A DNA stretch of 64,000 nt from Streptomyces fungicidicus (GTDB lineage Bacteria; Actinomycetota; Actinomycetes; Streptomycetales; Streptomycetaceae). Below, one piece after another: positions 36,866 to 52,038 of the stretch. The notes beneath the pieces are model-generated. The model saw only the letters and a program-made list of their open reading frames with translations. It was not told the DNA's origin and did no database searches. Made by a program: the position numbers and the translations under genes. The DNA lies in the NCBI RefSeq assembly GCF_003665435.1, contig NZ_CP023407.1, positions 3,038,001 to 3,102,000 on the forward strand, given 5' to 3'. Each line of letters begins with the position of its first letter. Within the stretch, counting starts at the first letter, position 1.

Positions 36866-37854
36866 TGGACCCGACCACTGACAACGCCGCGCACACCGGG
36901 GACCCGGCCGCCGCCCGGGCCTCCCTGGAGGCCCTGCGTGCCGAGATCGCCAAGGCCGTGGTCGGCCAGGACCCCGCGGTGACCGGCCTCGTCGTCGCCC
37001 TCCTCTGCCGCGGCCACGTGCTGCTCGAGGGCGTCCCCGGCGTCGCCAAGACCCTCCTCGTCCGCGCGCTCGCCGCGACCCTCGAGCTCGACACCAAGCG
37101 CGTCCAGTTCACCCCCGACCTGATGCCGAGCGACATCACCGGCTCGCTGGTCTACGACGCCCGCACGGCCGAGTTCTCCTTCCAGCCCGGCCCGGTCTTC
37201 ACCAATCTCCTCCTCGCGGACGAGATCAACCGCACTCCCCCGAAGACCCAGTCCTCCCTGCTGGAAGCCATGGAGGAACGCCAGGTCACGGTCGACGGCA
37301 CCCCGCGCGCCCTCCCCGAGCCCTTCCTGGTCGCCGCGACCCAGAACCCGGTGGAGTACGAGGGCACCTACCCCCTCCCCGAGGCCCAGCTGGACCGCTT
37401 CCTCCTCAAGCTGACCATCCCCCTGCCCTCACGCCAGGACGAGATCGACGTCCTCACCCGCCACGCCGGCGGCTTCGACCCGCGTGACCTGCGCGCCGCC
37501 GGCGTGCGCCCCGTCGCGAACGCCGCCGACCTGGAGGCCGCCCGCCGCGCGGTCGCCGAGACCGGCGTCTCCCCCGAGATCACCGCCTACGTCGTCGACA
37601 TCTGCCGTGCCACCCGCGAGTCGCCCTCCCTCACCCTCGGCGTCTCTCCCCGGGGCGCCACCGCGCTGCTGGCCACCGCCCGCGCGTGGGCCTGGCTGAC
37701 CGGCCGCGACTACGTCATCCCCGACGACGTGAAGGCTCTCGCCCTGCCCACGCTCCGCCACCGCGTGCAGCTCCGCCCGGAGGCCGAGATGGAGGGCGTC
37801 ACGGCCGACTCGGTGATCAACGCGATCCTCACCCACGTCCCCGTCCCCCGCTGA
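36862..37854 (+). CDS. MoxR-family AAA+ ATPase
   Basis: A 330-aa AAA+ chaperone-like ATPase. Walker A is GVPGVAKT (57-64), Walker B is LLLADE with D120-E121, and the sensor 1 Asn is in AATQNPVEYEGTYPLPEAQLDRF, the MoxR signature. A C-terminal lid domain follows (about 250-330). MoxR proteins are thought to mature or activate partner proteins, here the DUF58 protein and the membrane set upstream. ATG 36862 overlaps the previous stop (ATGA). The stop overlaps the next ATG by one base. Confidence 0.92.
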   Translation: MMDPTTDNAAHTGDPAAARASLEALRAEIAKAVVGQDPAVTGLVVALLCRGHVLLEGVPGVAKTLLVRALAATLELDTKRVQFTPDLMPSDITGSLVYDARTAEFSFQPGPVFTNLLLADEINRTPPKTQSSLLEAMEERQVTVDGTPRALPEPFLVAATQNPVEYEGTYPLPEAQLDRFLLKLTIPLPSRQDEIDVLTRHAGGFDPRDLRAAGVRPVANAADLEAARRAVAETGVSPEITAYVVDICRATRESPSLTLGVSPRGATALLATARAWAWLTGRDYVIPDDVKALALPTLRHRVQLRPEAEMEGVTADSVINAILTHVPVPR

Positions 37855-39164
37855 TGGCACCCACCGGACGCGCCGCCCTGCTGGCGGCCCTCGGCTCCCT
37901 CCCGGTCGGCATCTGGGAACCCGGCTGGACCGGCATCCTCGCCGTCAACGCCCCCCTGGCGGTGGCCTGCGCCTGCGACTTCGCCCTTGCCGCCCCCGTA
38001 CGCCGGCTCGGCCTGACCCGCTCGGGCGACACCTCGGTACGCCTGGGCGAGTCCGCCGACGTCACCCTGACGGTCACCAACACCTCCCGCCGCCCGCTGC
38101 GCGCCCGCGTCCGCGACGCCTGGCCGCCCAGCAGCTGGCAGCCCGGCACGGAGACCACGGCCTCCCGCCACCGTCTGGCGATTCCCGCGGGCGAGCGCCG
38201 GCGCGTCACGACCCGGCTGCGCCCCACCCGCCGTGGCGACCGCCAGGCCGACCGCGTGACCGTCCGCTCCTACGGCCCCCTCGGTCTCTTCACCCGCCAG
38301 GGCACCCACAGGGTCCCGTGGACGGTACGTGTCCTCCCGCCCTTCACCAGCCGCAAGCACCTGCCGTCGAAGCTGGCCCGCCTGCGCGAACTGGACGGTC
38401 GCACCAGCGTGCTGACGCGGGGCGAGGGCACGGAGTTCGACAGCCTGCGCGAGTACGTCCCGGGCGACGACACCCGTTCCATCGACTGGCGCGCCACCGC
38501 CCGCCAGTCCGCGGTCGCGGTACGCACCTGGCGTCCTGAGCGGGACCGCCACATCCTGCTGGTCCTGGACACCGGCCGCACCTCCGCCGGCCGGGTGGGC
38601 GACGCTCCGCGCCTGGACGCCTCCATGGACGCGGCCCTGCTCCTCGGGGCCCTGGCCTCCCGCGCCGGCGACCGCGTCGACCTCCTGGCCTATGACCGGC
38701 GCCTGCGCGCCCTCGTCCAGGGCCGTACGGCGGGCGACGTCCTTCCGTCCCTCGTCGACGCCATGGCCACGCTCGAGCCCGAACTCGTCGAGACCGACGC
38801 CCGGGGGCTGACGGCCACGGCACTCCGTACGGCTCCGCGCAGGTCCCTGATCGTGCTGCTCACCACGCTCGACGCGGCCCCCGTCGAGGAGGGCCTGCTG
38901 CCCGTGCTGGCCCAGCTGACCCAGCGCCACACGGTCGTGCTCGCGTCGGTGGCGGACCCGCACATCGCCGGTATGGCCAAGGCACGCGGAAACGCGGACG
39001 CGGTCTACGAGGCGGCGGCGGCAGCGCAGGCCCACGCGGAGCGCGACCGCACCGCGGAACAGCTCCGTCGCCGTGGCGTCACGGTGGTGGACGCGACCCC
39101 GGAGGAACTGGCGCCGGCACTCGCGGACGCATACCTCGCGCTGAAGTCGGCGGGCCGCCTGTGA
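37854..39164 (+). CDS. DUF58 domain protein (MoxR partner)
   Basis: A 436-aa protein with a hydrophobic N-terminal stretch (about 12-48), an Ig-like region, then the DUF58 motif GEGTEFDSLREYVPGDD and RSIDWRATAR near 200-225. A von Willebrand A-like segment follows (ILLVLDTGRTS). DUF58 proteins bind MoxR ATPases and may act on envelope proteins. It is the last gene of the operon and is followed by two hairpins before the rRNA operon. Confidence 0.85.
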   Translation: MAPTGRAALLAALGSLPVGIWEPGWTGILAVNAPLAVACACDFALAAPVRRLGLTRSGDTSVRLGESADVTLTVTNTSRRPLRARVRDAWPPSSWQPGTETTASRHRLAIPAGERRRVTTRLRPTRRGDRQADRVTVRSYGPLGLFTRQGTHRVPWTVRVLPPFTSRKHLPSKLARLRELDGRTSVLTRGEGTEFDSLREYVPGDDTRSIDWRATARQSAVAVRTWRPERDRHILLVLDTGRTSAGRVGDAPRLDASMDAALLLGALASRAGDRVDLLAYDRRLRALVQGRTAGDVLPSLVDAMATLEPELVETDARGLTATALRTAPRRSLIVLLTTLDAAPVEEGLLPVLAQLTQRHTVVLASVADPHIAGMAKARGNADAVYEAAAAAQAHAERDRTAEQLRRRGVTVVDATPEELAPALADAYLALKSAGRL

Positions 39165-39190
39165 TTCACCGCCCGGGGGGCCGGTGAATC
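39163..39190 (+). terminator. Hairpin after DUF58 gene
   Basis: GATTCACCG and CGGTGAATC form a perfect 9-bp stem with a 10-nt loop, starting at the DUF58 stop codon. It is a candidate terminator for the plus-strand operon. Confidence 0.6.
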
Positions 39191-39202
39191 ACGTGAAAAC
39201 GC

Positions 39203-39238
39203 AGAAAGCCCCCGTGCCGAATGGCACGGGGGCTTTCT
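39203..39238. terminator. Strong terminator at the 3' end of the rRNA operon
   Basis: A perfect 16-bp stem (39203-39218 with 39223-39238) with loop GAAT and a core of AAAGCCCCCGTGCC lies 8 bp beyond 5S rRNA. Both ends carry A/T-rich runs, so it can stop the rRNA transcript and the opposing DUF58 operon. Confidence 0.85.
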
Positions 39239-39246
39239 CAATATTT

Positions 39247-39365
39247 GTTCGGCGGCGTCCTACTCTCCCACAGGGTCCCCCCTGCAGTACCATCGGCGCT
39301 GTAAGGCTTAGCTTCCGGGTTCGGAATGTAACCGGGCGTTTCCCCTACGCTATGACCACCGAAAC
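39247..39365 (-). rRNA. rrf: 5S ribosomal RNA
   Basis: About 119 nt read leftward from GTTTCGGTGGTCATAGCGTA, containing the conserved CCGAAC loop segment and ending in the complementary GCCGCCGAAC. Ends are set by the terminal helix (GTTTCGGTGG with CCGCCGAAC). Confidence 0.93.
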
Positions 39366-39386
39366 ACTATGAAACTGACAACCGCA

Positions 39387-39403
39387 CCATGTGTGGCACA
39401 TGG
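39387..39403 (-). ncRNA. Hairpin in the 23S-5S spacer
   Basis: CCATGTG and CACATGG form a perfect stem with loop TGG, and CAACC/GGTTG outside can extend it across a bulge. It sits between 23S and 5S rRNA and is a likely processing site. Confidence 0.5.
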
Positions 39404-39427
39404 GGTTGTTCGTGGTTTCAGAACCAA

Positions 39428-39444
39428 CACAGTGGACGCGAGCA
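39428..39444 (-). ncRNA. 3' arm of the 23S rRNA processing stem
   Basis: These 17 bases (CACAGTGGACGCGAGCA on the plus strand) are the exact reverse complement of 42577-42593 on the other side of 23S rRNA. The arms would pair in the precursor and be cut by RNase III. Confidence 0.8.
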
Positions 39445-39450
39445 ACTGAG

Positions 39451-44408
<4,958 letters not shown>

Positions 44409-44653
44409 ATGTTTACCCGTAATCGGGTGCGCACACACGAGAGCGGAACCACCGGAGGAATAGTCCGGTGGTTCACAGCGTCCTCGCTGTGTTTTTCAAA
44501 GGAACCTCGACCATCCGAACCGGATGGACGGGGTATCAACATATCTGGCGTTGACTTTTGGCACGCTGTTGAGTTCTCAAGGAACGGACGCTTCCTTTGT
44601 ACTCACCCTCTCGGGCTTTCCTCCGGGCACTTCCCTTCGGTCTTGCGTTTCCG
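44409..44653 (-). ncRNA. rRNA leader with hairpins and antitermination-like boxes
   Basis: The leader between the promoters and 16S contains an 11-bp hairpin (GAACCACCGGA/TCCGGTGGTTC, 44446-44474), a 7-bp hairpin (CACAGCG/CGCTGTG, 44474-44491), and, read leftward, TTCCTTTGAAAAAC at 44491-44504, which resembles a boxA antitermination signal. A conserved actinobacterial leader block TTGAGAACTCAACAGCGTGCC lies near 44560-44581. Confidence 0.65.
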
Positions 44654-44810
44654 ACTCTATCAGATCTTTTCTCGACCCGATTTCCTCGGTGCTTTCCAGG
44701 TTCTCGCTTTCGCGTTTCCCTTTCCGGCGGTTCCGACTTTATCAGAAGTTTCAGGGCGGACTGACCGGCCTTCGTTTTCCGATTTATCGGGAGGTGCTTC
44801 CTCGAAAGCT
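44654..44810 (-). promoter_or_regulatory. Tandem rRNA promoters
   Basis: Read leftward, three similar -10 regions occur: GATAAATCGGAAAACG (about 44786), GATAAAGTCGGAACCG (about 44741) and GATAGAGTCGGAAACG (about 44659). The repeated form and spacing (45 and 82 bp) match the multiple promoters of Streptomyces rRNA operons. The -35 boxes are poor. Confidence 0.6.
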
Positions 44811-44965
44811 GCGTTTCGACCGGAAGCTGCTAGACGCTCACTGTCGCCCTGCGGGGTAGGCCCCGTCTCCAGGCAACTGTTCGAATCTACCTCCCCGCCG
44901 GGTCCGTGTCAACGGCTCCTGCGGGGCGAAGAGGAGACTAGCAGCTCAACGGAGCCTGACGCACA

Positions 44966-45973
44966 TCAGGCGGCCGTCGGCACGGCGGCGCTGCGCTCGG
45001 ACTCCTCCAGGTCGCCGGTCTCGCCGGCGCGCGCCGCGCGTCCGCCCACGACATAGACGTAGGCCAGGAAGGCGAGCTCGGCGATGACGCCGATGGCGAT
45101 GCGCGCCCAGGTGGGCAGGCCGGAGGGGGTGACGAAGCCTTCGATGGCGCCGGAGACGAAGAGGACCAGGGCGAGGCCTATCGCCATGGCCAGGGCCGCT
45201 CGGCCTTCCTCCGCGAGCGCTGTGCGCCTGGTGCGGGGGCCCGGGTCGATGACGGTCCAGCCGAGCCGGAGACCGGTTCCGGCCGCGACGAAGACCGCGG
45301 TGAGTTCGAGGAGGCCGTGCGGCAGGACGAGACCGAGGAAGGTGTCGAGGCGGCCGGCCGAGGACATCAGGCCGAAGCCGACGCCCAGGTTGAGCATGTT
45401 CTGGAAGAGGATCCAAAGGACCGGCAGGCCCAGGAAGACACCGAGGATCAGGCAGAGGGCTGCGGCCCACGCGTTGTTCGTCCAGACCTGGGCGGCGAAG
45501 GAGGCCGCGGGGTGGCTGGAGTAGTAGGTCTCGTACTGGCCGCCGGGGCGGGTGAGCTCGCGCAGTTCGCTGGGGGCGGCGATGGACGCCTGGACGTCGG
45601 GATGGGTGCCTATCCACCAGCCGAGCAGTGCCGCCACGGCCGTCGAGAGCAGTGCCGTGGGCACCCACCAGTGGCGTGACGTGTAGACGGCGGCCGGGAA
45701 ACTGTGGGTCAGGAAGCGGGTGACGTCCCGCCACGATGCCCGCCGGGCGCCTGTCACGGCGCTGCGGGCGCGCGCCACCAGTTGGCTGAGCCGGCCGGTC
45801 AGCTGGGGGTCGGGGGCCGCCGACTGGATCAGGGAGAGGTGGGTGGCGGTGCGCTGGTAGAGGACGACGAGTTCGTCGGCCTCCGCGCCGGTGAGGCGGC
45901 GCCGGCGCCTCAGGAGGGCGTCGAGGCGGTCCCACTCCGCGCGGTGGGCGGAGACGAAGACATCGAGGTCCAT
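44966..45973 (-). CDS. SpoIIM-family (stage II sporulation protein M-like) membrane protein
   Basis: A 335-aa protein. A soluble, Arg-rich N-terminal region (1-100) is followed by five to six transmembrane segments from about 103 to 310, containing NNAWAAALCLILGVFLG and LPHGLLELTAVFVAAGTG, both typical of the SpoIIM/DUF95 family. In B. subtilis SpoIIM helps degrade septal peptidoglycan during engulfment; actinobacterial homologs have no known role. It is divergent from the RDD gene. In mycobacteria these two lie next to the MoxR/DUF58 pair, which here is on the far side of the rRNA operon. Confidence 0.85.
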   Translation of the reverse strand: MDLDVFVSAHRAEWDRLDALLRRRRRLTGAEADELVVLYQRTATHLSLIQSAAPDPQLTGRLSQLVARARSAVTGARRASWRDVTRFLTHSFPAAVYTSRHWWVPTALLSTAVAALLGWWIGTHPDVQASIAAPSELRELTRPGGQYETYYSSHPAASFAAQVWTNNAWAAALCLILGVFLGLPVLWILFQNMLNLGVGFGLMSSAGRLDTFLGLVLPHGLLELTAVFVAAGTGLRLGWTVIDPGPRTRRTALAEEGRAALAMAIGLALVLFVSGAIEGFVTPSGLPTWARIAIGVIAELAFLAYVYVVGGRAARAGETGDLEESERSAAVPTAA

Positions 45974-46122
45974 CGGTGTGCCTGCTCCTCGGCTGTTCGT
46001 GGGCGGTCGGCCGGACCGGTGGAACGATGATCCGCTTGATCGACTGGTCGTACTGCGGTGCGATGTGTCATCAGCTTGGCAGACTGACGGTGTTCGAGGC
46101 AGGGCAGGGAAGGGCGGCGGGC

Positions 46123-47109
46123 GTGAGTGAGCTGGTGACGGGCGAGGCGGTGGCGCTGGAGCTGCGCCCCGCGAGGCTGCCCAGCAGGGCGCTTGCCGTG
46201 CTGCTCGATCTGGCGGCGGCCGTCGCCGTCTATGTCGCGGTGACCATCGCCCTGGTGGCTGCCACGGCCTCGCTGGACGAGGCGGCGCAGACGGCGATCT
46301 CGATCGCGATGTTCGTGCTGGTGCTGGTGGGCGGGCCGATCGTGGTCGAGACGCTCAGCCAGGGGCGGTCGCTCGGGAAGATGGCGTGCGGGCTGCGGGT
46401 GGTGCGCGACGACGGAGGGCCGATCCGGTTCCGGCACGCGCTGGTGCGGGGTCTCATCGGTGTGATCGAGATCCTGATGACGTTCGGGGTCGTGGCCTGT
46501 ATCGCTTCCCTGGTCTCGGCGCGGGGGCGACGGCTCGGGGATGTGTTCGCGGGGACCCTGGTCGTGCGGGAGCGGGTGCCGGCCGGGCAGGCCGGCTTCG
46601 TGCCGCCGCCTCCGCCCTGGCTGGCCGGGCGTTTCTCGGGGCTCGATCTGTCCGCCGTGCCCGACGGGCTGTGGCTCGCCGTCCGCCAGTACCTGACGCG
46701 GATGCGGCAGCTGGATCCGCAGGTCGGCTGGTCGATGGCGGAGCGGCTGGCCGGGGACCTGGCCGAGCGCACGGGGACGCCGGTGCCGCCGGGGGTCCCG
46801 CCCGCGGCGTACCTCGCGGCGGTTCTCCAGGAGCGGCAGGCCCGGGAGGCCCGCCGGGCGTTCGGGAACGGGGCGGCCGTGGGCGGCGGACAGGCGGGCC
46901 CCGCAGGCGCGGGCTGGGCGGGCAACCATGCCCCGCCGCCCGCTCAGCCGCCCGTGGCCGTGCCGCCGGCCGTCCATCGGCCATCCGGATATCCGTCACC
47001 CGGGCATTCGTCGGCCGCGTATCCGCCGGCTGGTCCGGGTGCCGCGTCGCCGCGGGCGGACGGAGCGGCTGACGAGCGGCCCTCGACGGGGTTCGTCCCG
47101 CCGGCGTAG
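46123..47109 (+). CDS. RDD-family membrane protein
   Basis: A 328-aa protein. The RDD domain (about 15-160) starts with LPSRALAVLLDL, carrying the Arg and Asp that name the family, and continues with SLGKMACGLRVVRDDGG and RRLGDVFAGTLVVRER. Three to four transmembrane segments are seen. The C-terminal half is soluble and ends in a Pro/Gly-rich tail. GTG 46123 is chosen at the conserved start with GGGAAGGG upstream; an ATG at 46027 would add a poorly conserved tail. It is divergent from the SpoIIM gene. RDD proteins are possible transporters; its role is unknown. Confidence 0.8.
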   Translation: MSELVTGEAVALELRPARLPSRALAVLLDLAAAVAVYVAVTIALVAATASLDEAAQTAISIAMFVLVLVGGPIVVETLSQGRSLGKMACGLRVVRDDGGPIRFRHALVRGLIGVIEILMTFGVVACIASLVSARGRRLGDVFAGTLVVRERVPAGQAGFVPPPPPWLAGRFSGLDLSAVPDGLWLAVRQYLTRMRQLDPQVGWSMAERLAGDLAERTGTPVPPGVPPAAYLAAVLQERQAREARRAFGNGAAVGGGQAGPAGAGWAGNHAPPPAQPPVAVPPAVHRPSGYPSPGHSSAAYPPAGPGAASPRADGAADERPSTGFVPPA

Positions 47110-47135
47110 GTGGCGGGGCCTTCGGGCGGCGCGGG

Positions 47136-47750
47136 TCAGTCGAAGACCGACGGGGGTGATTCCAGGTCCTCCAGCTCGACGCCGGGGGCCGCGAGGACCA
47201 CGTCCCCGGCGAGGTGCACGCTGTGCTGCTCGCCCGTGTCCAGGGCTGTGACCTGGTATTCGTCCACGGTCAGGGGGCCGTTGTCAGTGGCGTGTGCTTC
47301 GCTCTTCACCAGCGCCCAGGACTGGTCCAGGGTGCGGGGGGCGAGGACCGGTTCCGTGAAGGCGACGAGGCGTACTCGGGTGGGCGTACGGGAGGGGGTG
47401 AGGCGCAGGAGGCGGGCGGTGGCGACCAGGAACGCGGGGGACGAGCCGGTGAAGGCGTGGGCGCGCACATTGCCTTCGGTGGCGTGGGTTCCGGTGGGGT
47501 CGGTGCGGACCCAGGTGACGCCGTCGAGGGCGGCGCCGCGGATCTGCCAGCTCGCGGCGTGGAGTTCGAGGCGGACGGGGCGGCCGAGGTCGTCGAGGGC
47601 GAGGTCGACCGAGCCCAGGTGATCGCCGGAGGGGGCGGTGAGCTGGGAGACGTAGCGCCATCCGGAGGGGCCGGTGGCGCAGTGGAAGTGCTCTTCGGCG
47701 AGGGGGGTGTGGTCGTGCGGATCGTGGAGCGAATAGCGGCCGCGGGGCAT
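47136..47750 (-). CDS. Conserved hypothetical protein
   Basis: A 204-aa soluble protein with no signal peptide or membrane segment. It starts MPRGRYSLHDPHDHTPL and looks beta-rich, with alternating strands such as RYVSQLTAPSGDHLGSVDLALDD and VRLVAFTEPVLAP. I recognise no family. It lies downstream of ahcY on the same strand but behind strong hairpins. It is convergent with the RDD gene (26-bp gap). Confidence 0.65.
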   Translation of the reverse strand: MPRGRYSLHDPHDHTPLAEEHFHCATGPSGWRYVSQLTAPSGDHLGSVDLALDDLGRPVRLELHAASWQIRGAALDGVTWVRTDPTGTHATEGNVRAHAFTGSSPAFLVATARLLRLTPSRTPTRVRLVAFTEPVLAPRTLDQSWALVKSEAHATDNGPLTVDEYQVTALDTGEQHSVHLAGDVVLAAPGVELEDLESPPSVFD

Positions 47751-47799
47751 GGGGGTCCTGGGTCGTGACGGGCTGGGCCGGTCGCCGGTCCGCTCATGG

Positions 47800-47834
47800 G
47801 GCAGGCCCCCGGCACGGGGGTGCGGGGGCCTGCC
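47800..47834 (-). terminator. Second hairpin after ahcY
   Basis: GGCAGGCCCCCG and CGGGGGCCTGCC form a perfect 12-bp stem with an 11-nt loop, between ahcY and the downstream hypothetical gene. With the next hairpin it makes a tandem terminator. Confidence 0.65.
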
Positions 47835-47850
47835 TCGGTGGACCTGCCGC

Positions 47851-47888
47851 CGGTGGGCGTCCGTCCGTGCGCGGACGGGCGCCCACCG
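47851..47888 (-). terminator. Terminator after ahcY
   Basis: CGGTGGGCG/CGCCCACCG (9 bp) encloses CCGTCCG/CGGACGG (7 bp), giving a long interrupted stem that begins 16 bp beyond the ahcY stop. Confidence 0.75.
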
Positions 47889-47904
47889 CGGGGAGAGCGT
47901 GGGC

Positions 47905-49602
<1,698 letters not shown>

Positions 49603-49631
49603 TCAGGCCGATCCGGGCCGCGGACGGCGAA

Positions 49632-49659
49632 GGGCCCCGCCGGACGACCGGCGGGGCCC
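49632..49659 (-). terminator. Terminator after CDF transporter gene
   Basis: GGGCCCCGCCGG and CCGGCGGGGCCC form a perfect 12-bp stem with loop ACGA, 15 bp beyond the CDF stop. Confidence 0.8.
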
Positions 49660-49674
49660 CTGGCCCGGAAGGGC

Positions 49675-50655
49675 TCAGTGAGCGGCGTCGGGAGAGGTCG
49701 GGCCGCCGGGGGTGGCCTCGGGGTCGGCGCCCTTGGCGGCTTCGGCCTCGCTGTAGATGTCCGGCTCGAGGTAGATCACCCGGGCGATCGGGACGGCCTC
49801 GCGGATGCGCGTCTCGGCGGCGTTGATGGCCGCGGCGATCTCGGCGGCCGTGTCGTCGTGCCGGACGGCGATCTTCGCGGCGACCAGCAGCTCCTCGGGG
49901 CCGATGTGGAGGGTGCGCATGTGGATGATGCGGGTGACGGTGTCGCCGTCGACGACCGCGGCCTCGATCTTCTGGGTCGCCTCGGGGCCCGCGGCCTCAC
50001 CGAGCAGCAGCGACTTCGTCTCGACGGCGAGGACCAGGGCGATCAGGATGAGCAGGACGCCGATGCAGAGGGTGCCGATGCCGTCCCAGACGCTGTCGCC
50101 GGTGGCCAGGGCCATGCCGACACCGCCGAGGGCGAGGATCAGGCCCACGAGTGCGCCGAGGTCCTCCAGAAGGACGACCGGCAGCTCGGGTGCCTTCGCG
50201 TGGCGGACGAACTCCTTCCAGGAGCGGTCGCCGCGCAGCCCGTTGGACTCCTTGATGGCGGTGCGGAAGGAGAAGGACTCCGCGATGATCGCGAAGACGA
50301 GGACGCCGACCGGCCAGTACCAGTGCTCCAGCTCGTGCGGGTGCTTGATCTTCTCGTAGCCCTCGTAGAGGGCGAACATGCCGCCGACCGAGAAGAGCAC
50401 GATGGAGACGAGGAAGGCGTAGATGTAGCGCTCACGGCCGTAGCCGAAGGGGTGCTGCGGGGTCGCCTGGCGCTGGGCCCTCTTGCCGCCCACCAGCAGC
50501 AGCCCCTGGTTGCCGGAGTCGGCGAGCGAGTGCACGGACTCGGCGAGCATCGACGAGGAGCCGCTGAAGAGGAACGCCACGAACTTCGCTACCGCGATCG
50601 CGAGGTTGGCGGCGAGTGCCGCCACGATCGCCTTGGTGCCGCCTGACGCGCTCAT
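49675..50655 (-). CDS. Cation diffusion facilitator family transporter
   Basis: A 326-aa membrane protein with about six transmembrane segments. The TM2 motif HSLADSGNQ (42-50) gives metal-site H42 and D46. TM5 has LLEDLGAL, where the usual His is replaced by E164-D165, as in the ZnT9-like branch. A cytoplasmic C-terminal domain (about 230-305) follows. CDF proteins exchange Zn, Mn, Fe or Co for protons. The altered TM5 site makes the metal uncertain. It lies downstream of manA behind a hairpin. Confidence 0.85.
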   Translation of the reverse strand: MSASGGTKAIVAALAANLAIAVAKFVAFLFSGSSSMLAESVHSLADSGNQGLLLVGGKRAQRQATPQHPFGYGRERYIYAFLVSIVLFSVGGMFALYEGYEKIKHPHELEHWYWPVGVLVFAIIAESFSFRTAIKESNGLRGDRSWKEFVRHAKAPELPVVLLEDLGALVGLILALGGVGMALATGDSVWDGIGTLCIGVLLILIALVLAVETKSLLLGEAAGPEATQKIEAAVVDGDTVTRIIHMRTLHIGPEELLVAAKIAVRHDDTAAEIAAAINAAETRIREAVPIARVIYLEPDIYSEAEAAKGADPEATPGGPTSPDAAH

Positions 50656-50689
50656 GTGTCCGCGTTGTCCCTTCGTACGCCGTGTGGGG

Positions 50690-50720
50690 CCCGGGCGGGC
50701 GTGTGCGTACGCCGCCCGGG
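50690..50720 (-). terminator. Hairpin between manA and CDF gene
   Basis: CCCGGGCGG and CCGCCCGGG form a perfect 9-bp stem with a 13-nt loop, 69 bp beyond the manA stop and 34 bp before the CDF start. It may end the man transcript. Confidence 0.5.
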
Positions 50721-50789
50721 ACTCTCCCCCGTCCTGTGACGGTGGGCCATTGTTGCAGCCCGGCCGGACGACGGGATGTCAGGTCTCCG

Positions 50790-51950
50790 TCACGGCCGTC
50801 GGACGACGACCGTGGCACGGAACAGCGTTCCGGTACCCGAGACCTCGGCCTTCTCACCCGCCGGGACGAAGACGGAGGCACCCGGGGACAGTTCGTGCTC
50901 GCCCGCCCGCACCGAGCCGGCCGTGCAGAGCAGGATCTGCGGGGTGGTCAGGGTGAGGTCGCGGGTGGTGCCGCCGGCCGGAAGGACGTAGCGGGACAGC
51001 CGGAACTCGTCGATGGGGGTCTCGTAGACCTCCTCACCGTCGGGACCGGCCTCCGGGCGCAGTACGCCGGGGTCGCCGGCCTCGAAGCGGACGATGCGCA
51101 GGAGTTCGGGGACGTCGACGTGCTTGGGGGTCAGGCCGCAGCGCAGGACGTTGTCCGAGTTGGCCATGATCTCGACGCCGAGGCCGTCGAGGTAGGCGTG
51201 CGGGACGCCGGCGCCGAGGAAGAGGGCCTCTCCCGGCTGGAGACGGACGTGGTTGAGGAGCATCGCCGCGATGACACCGGGGTCGCCCGGGTAGTGGTGG
51301 GCGATGTCGGCGTACGGGGCGTAGGCGCCGCCGAGGCGGTCGCAGGCGGCGGCCGCCTCCGTGACGGTGCGGGCCATCTCCTCGCGGTCGGCGGTGAGGA
51401 TCGCGGTGAGGACCTCCCGCAGCGCCGCCTCCTCGGGGTGGGCGTGCAGCAGGTCGACGTAGGGCTTCAGGGTGTCGACGCCGAGGCCGTCGAGGAGCTC
51501 GGCGGCGCGCAGCGGGTCGCGGAAGCCGCACAGTCCGTCGAACTCGGTGAGGGCGCAGACCAGTTCGGGCTTGTGGTTGGCGTCCTTGTAGTTGCGGTGC
51601 GGGGCGGTCACCGGGACGCCGCGCCGCTCCTCGTCCGCGTAGCCCTCCTTCGCCTGCGTCAGATCGGGGTGGACCTGGAGGGAGAGCGGGCCGCCGGCGG
51701 CGAGCAGCTTGAGGAGGAAGGGCAGCCGGGGGCCGAACCTGGCGACCGAGTCCGGGCCGAGTTCCTTCTCCGGGTCGGCGTCGATGACCTCGACGAGCGT
51801 GCCCCGGCCGGTGCGCGAGGGCGCGCCGGGGTGGGCGCCCATCCACATCTCCGCCTGCGGCTCTCCCGTCGGTTCGGTGCCGAGCAGCCGCGGGAGGGCG
51901 GTGGTGGAACCCCAGGCGTAGGGGCGGATGGTGTTGTCGAGGCGGTCCAT
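50790..51950 (-). CDS. manA: Mannose-6-phosphate isomerase, class I
   Basis: A 386-aa zinc-dependent cupin isomerase interconverting fructose-6-phosphate and mannose-6-phosphate. Zn ligands are recognisable in LQVHPD (Q92, H94) and NHKPE (E129), with a further His nearer the C-terminus. It feeds GDP-mannose for protein O-mannosylation, phosphatidylinositol mannosides and polysaccharides. It is the last gene of the manB-Trm112-SIS-manA series, with gaps of 70-90 bp between members except after manB, where a repeat array intervenes. Confidence 0.95.
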   Translation of the reverse strand: MDRLDNTIRPYAWGSTTALPRLLGTEPTGEPQAEMWMGAHPGAPSRTGRGTLVEVIDADPEKELGPDSVARFGPRLPFLLKLLAAGGPLSLQVHPDLTQAKEGYADEERRGVPVTAPHRNYKDANHKPELVCALTEFDGLCGFRDPLRAAELLDGLGVDTLKPYVDLLHAHPEEAALREVLTAILTADREEMARTVTEAAAACDRLGGAYAPYADIAHHYPGDPGVIAAMLLNHVRLQPGEALFLGAGVPHAYLDGLGVEIMANSDNVLRCGLTPKHVDVPELLRIVRFEAGDPGVLRPEAGPDGEEVYETPIDEFRLSRYVLPAGGTTRDLTLTTPQILLCTAGSVRAGEHELSPGASVFVPAGEKAEVSGTGTLFRATVVVRRP

Positions 51951-52038
51951 GGCGTCTCTGCGTTCCTTCTGCCGGTTCTCGTGCGGGCGCGCGGTGTCGT
52001 GCGTCTGCGCGGGGGAAGTCAGGGTGTCCCGGGCATGA

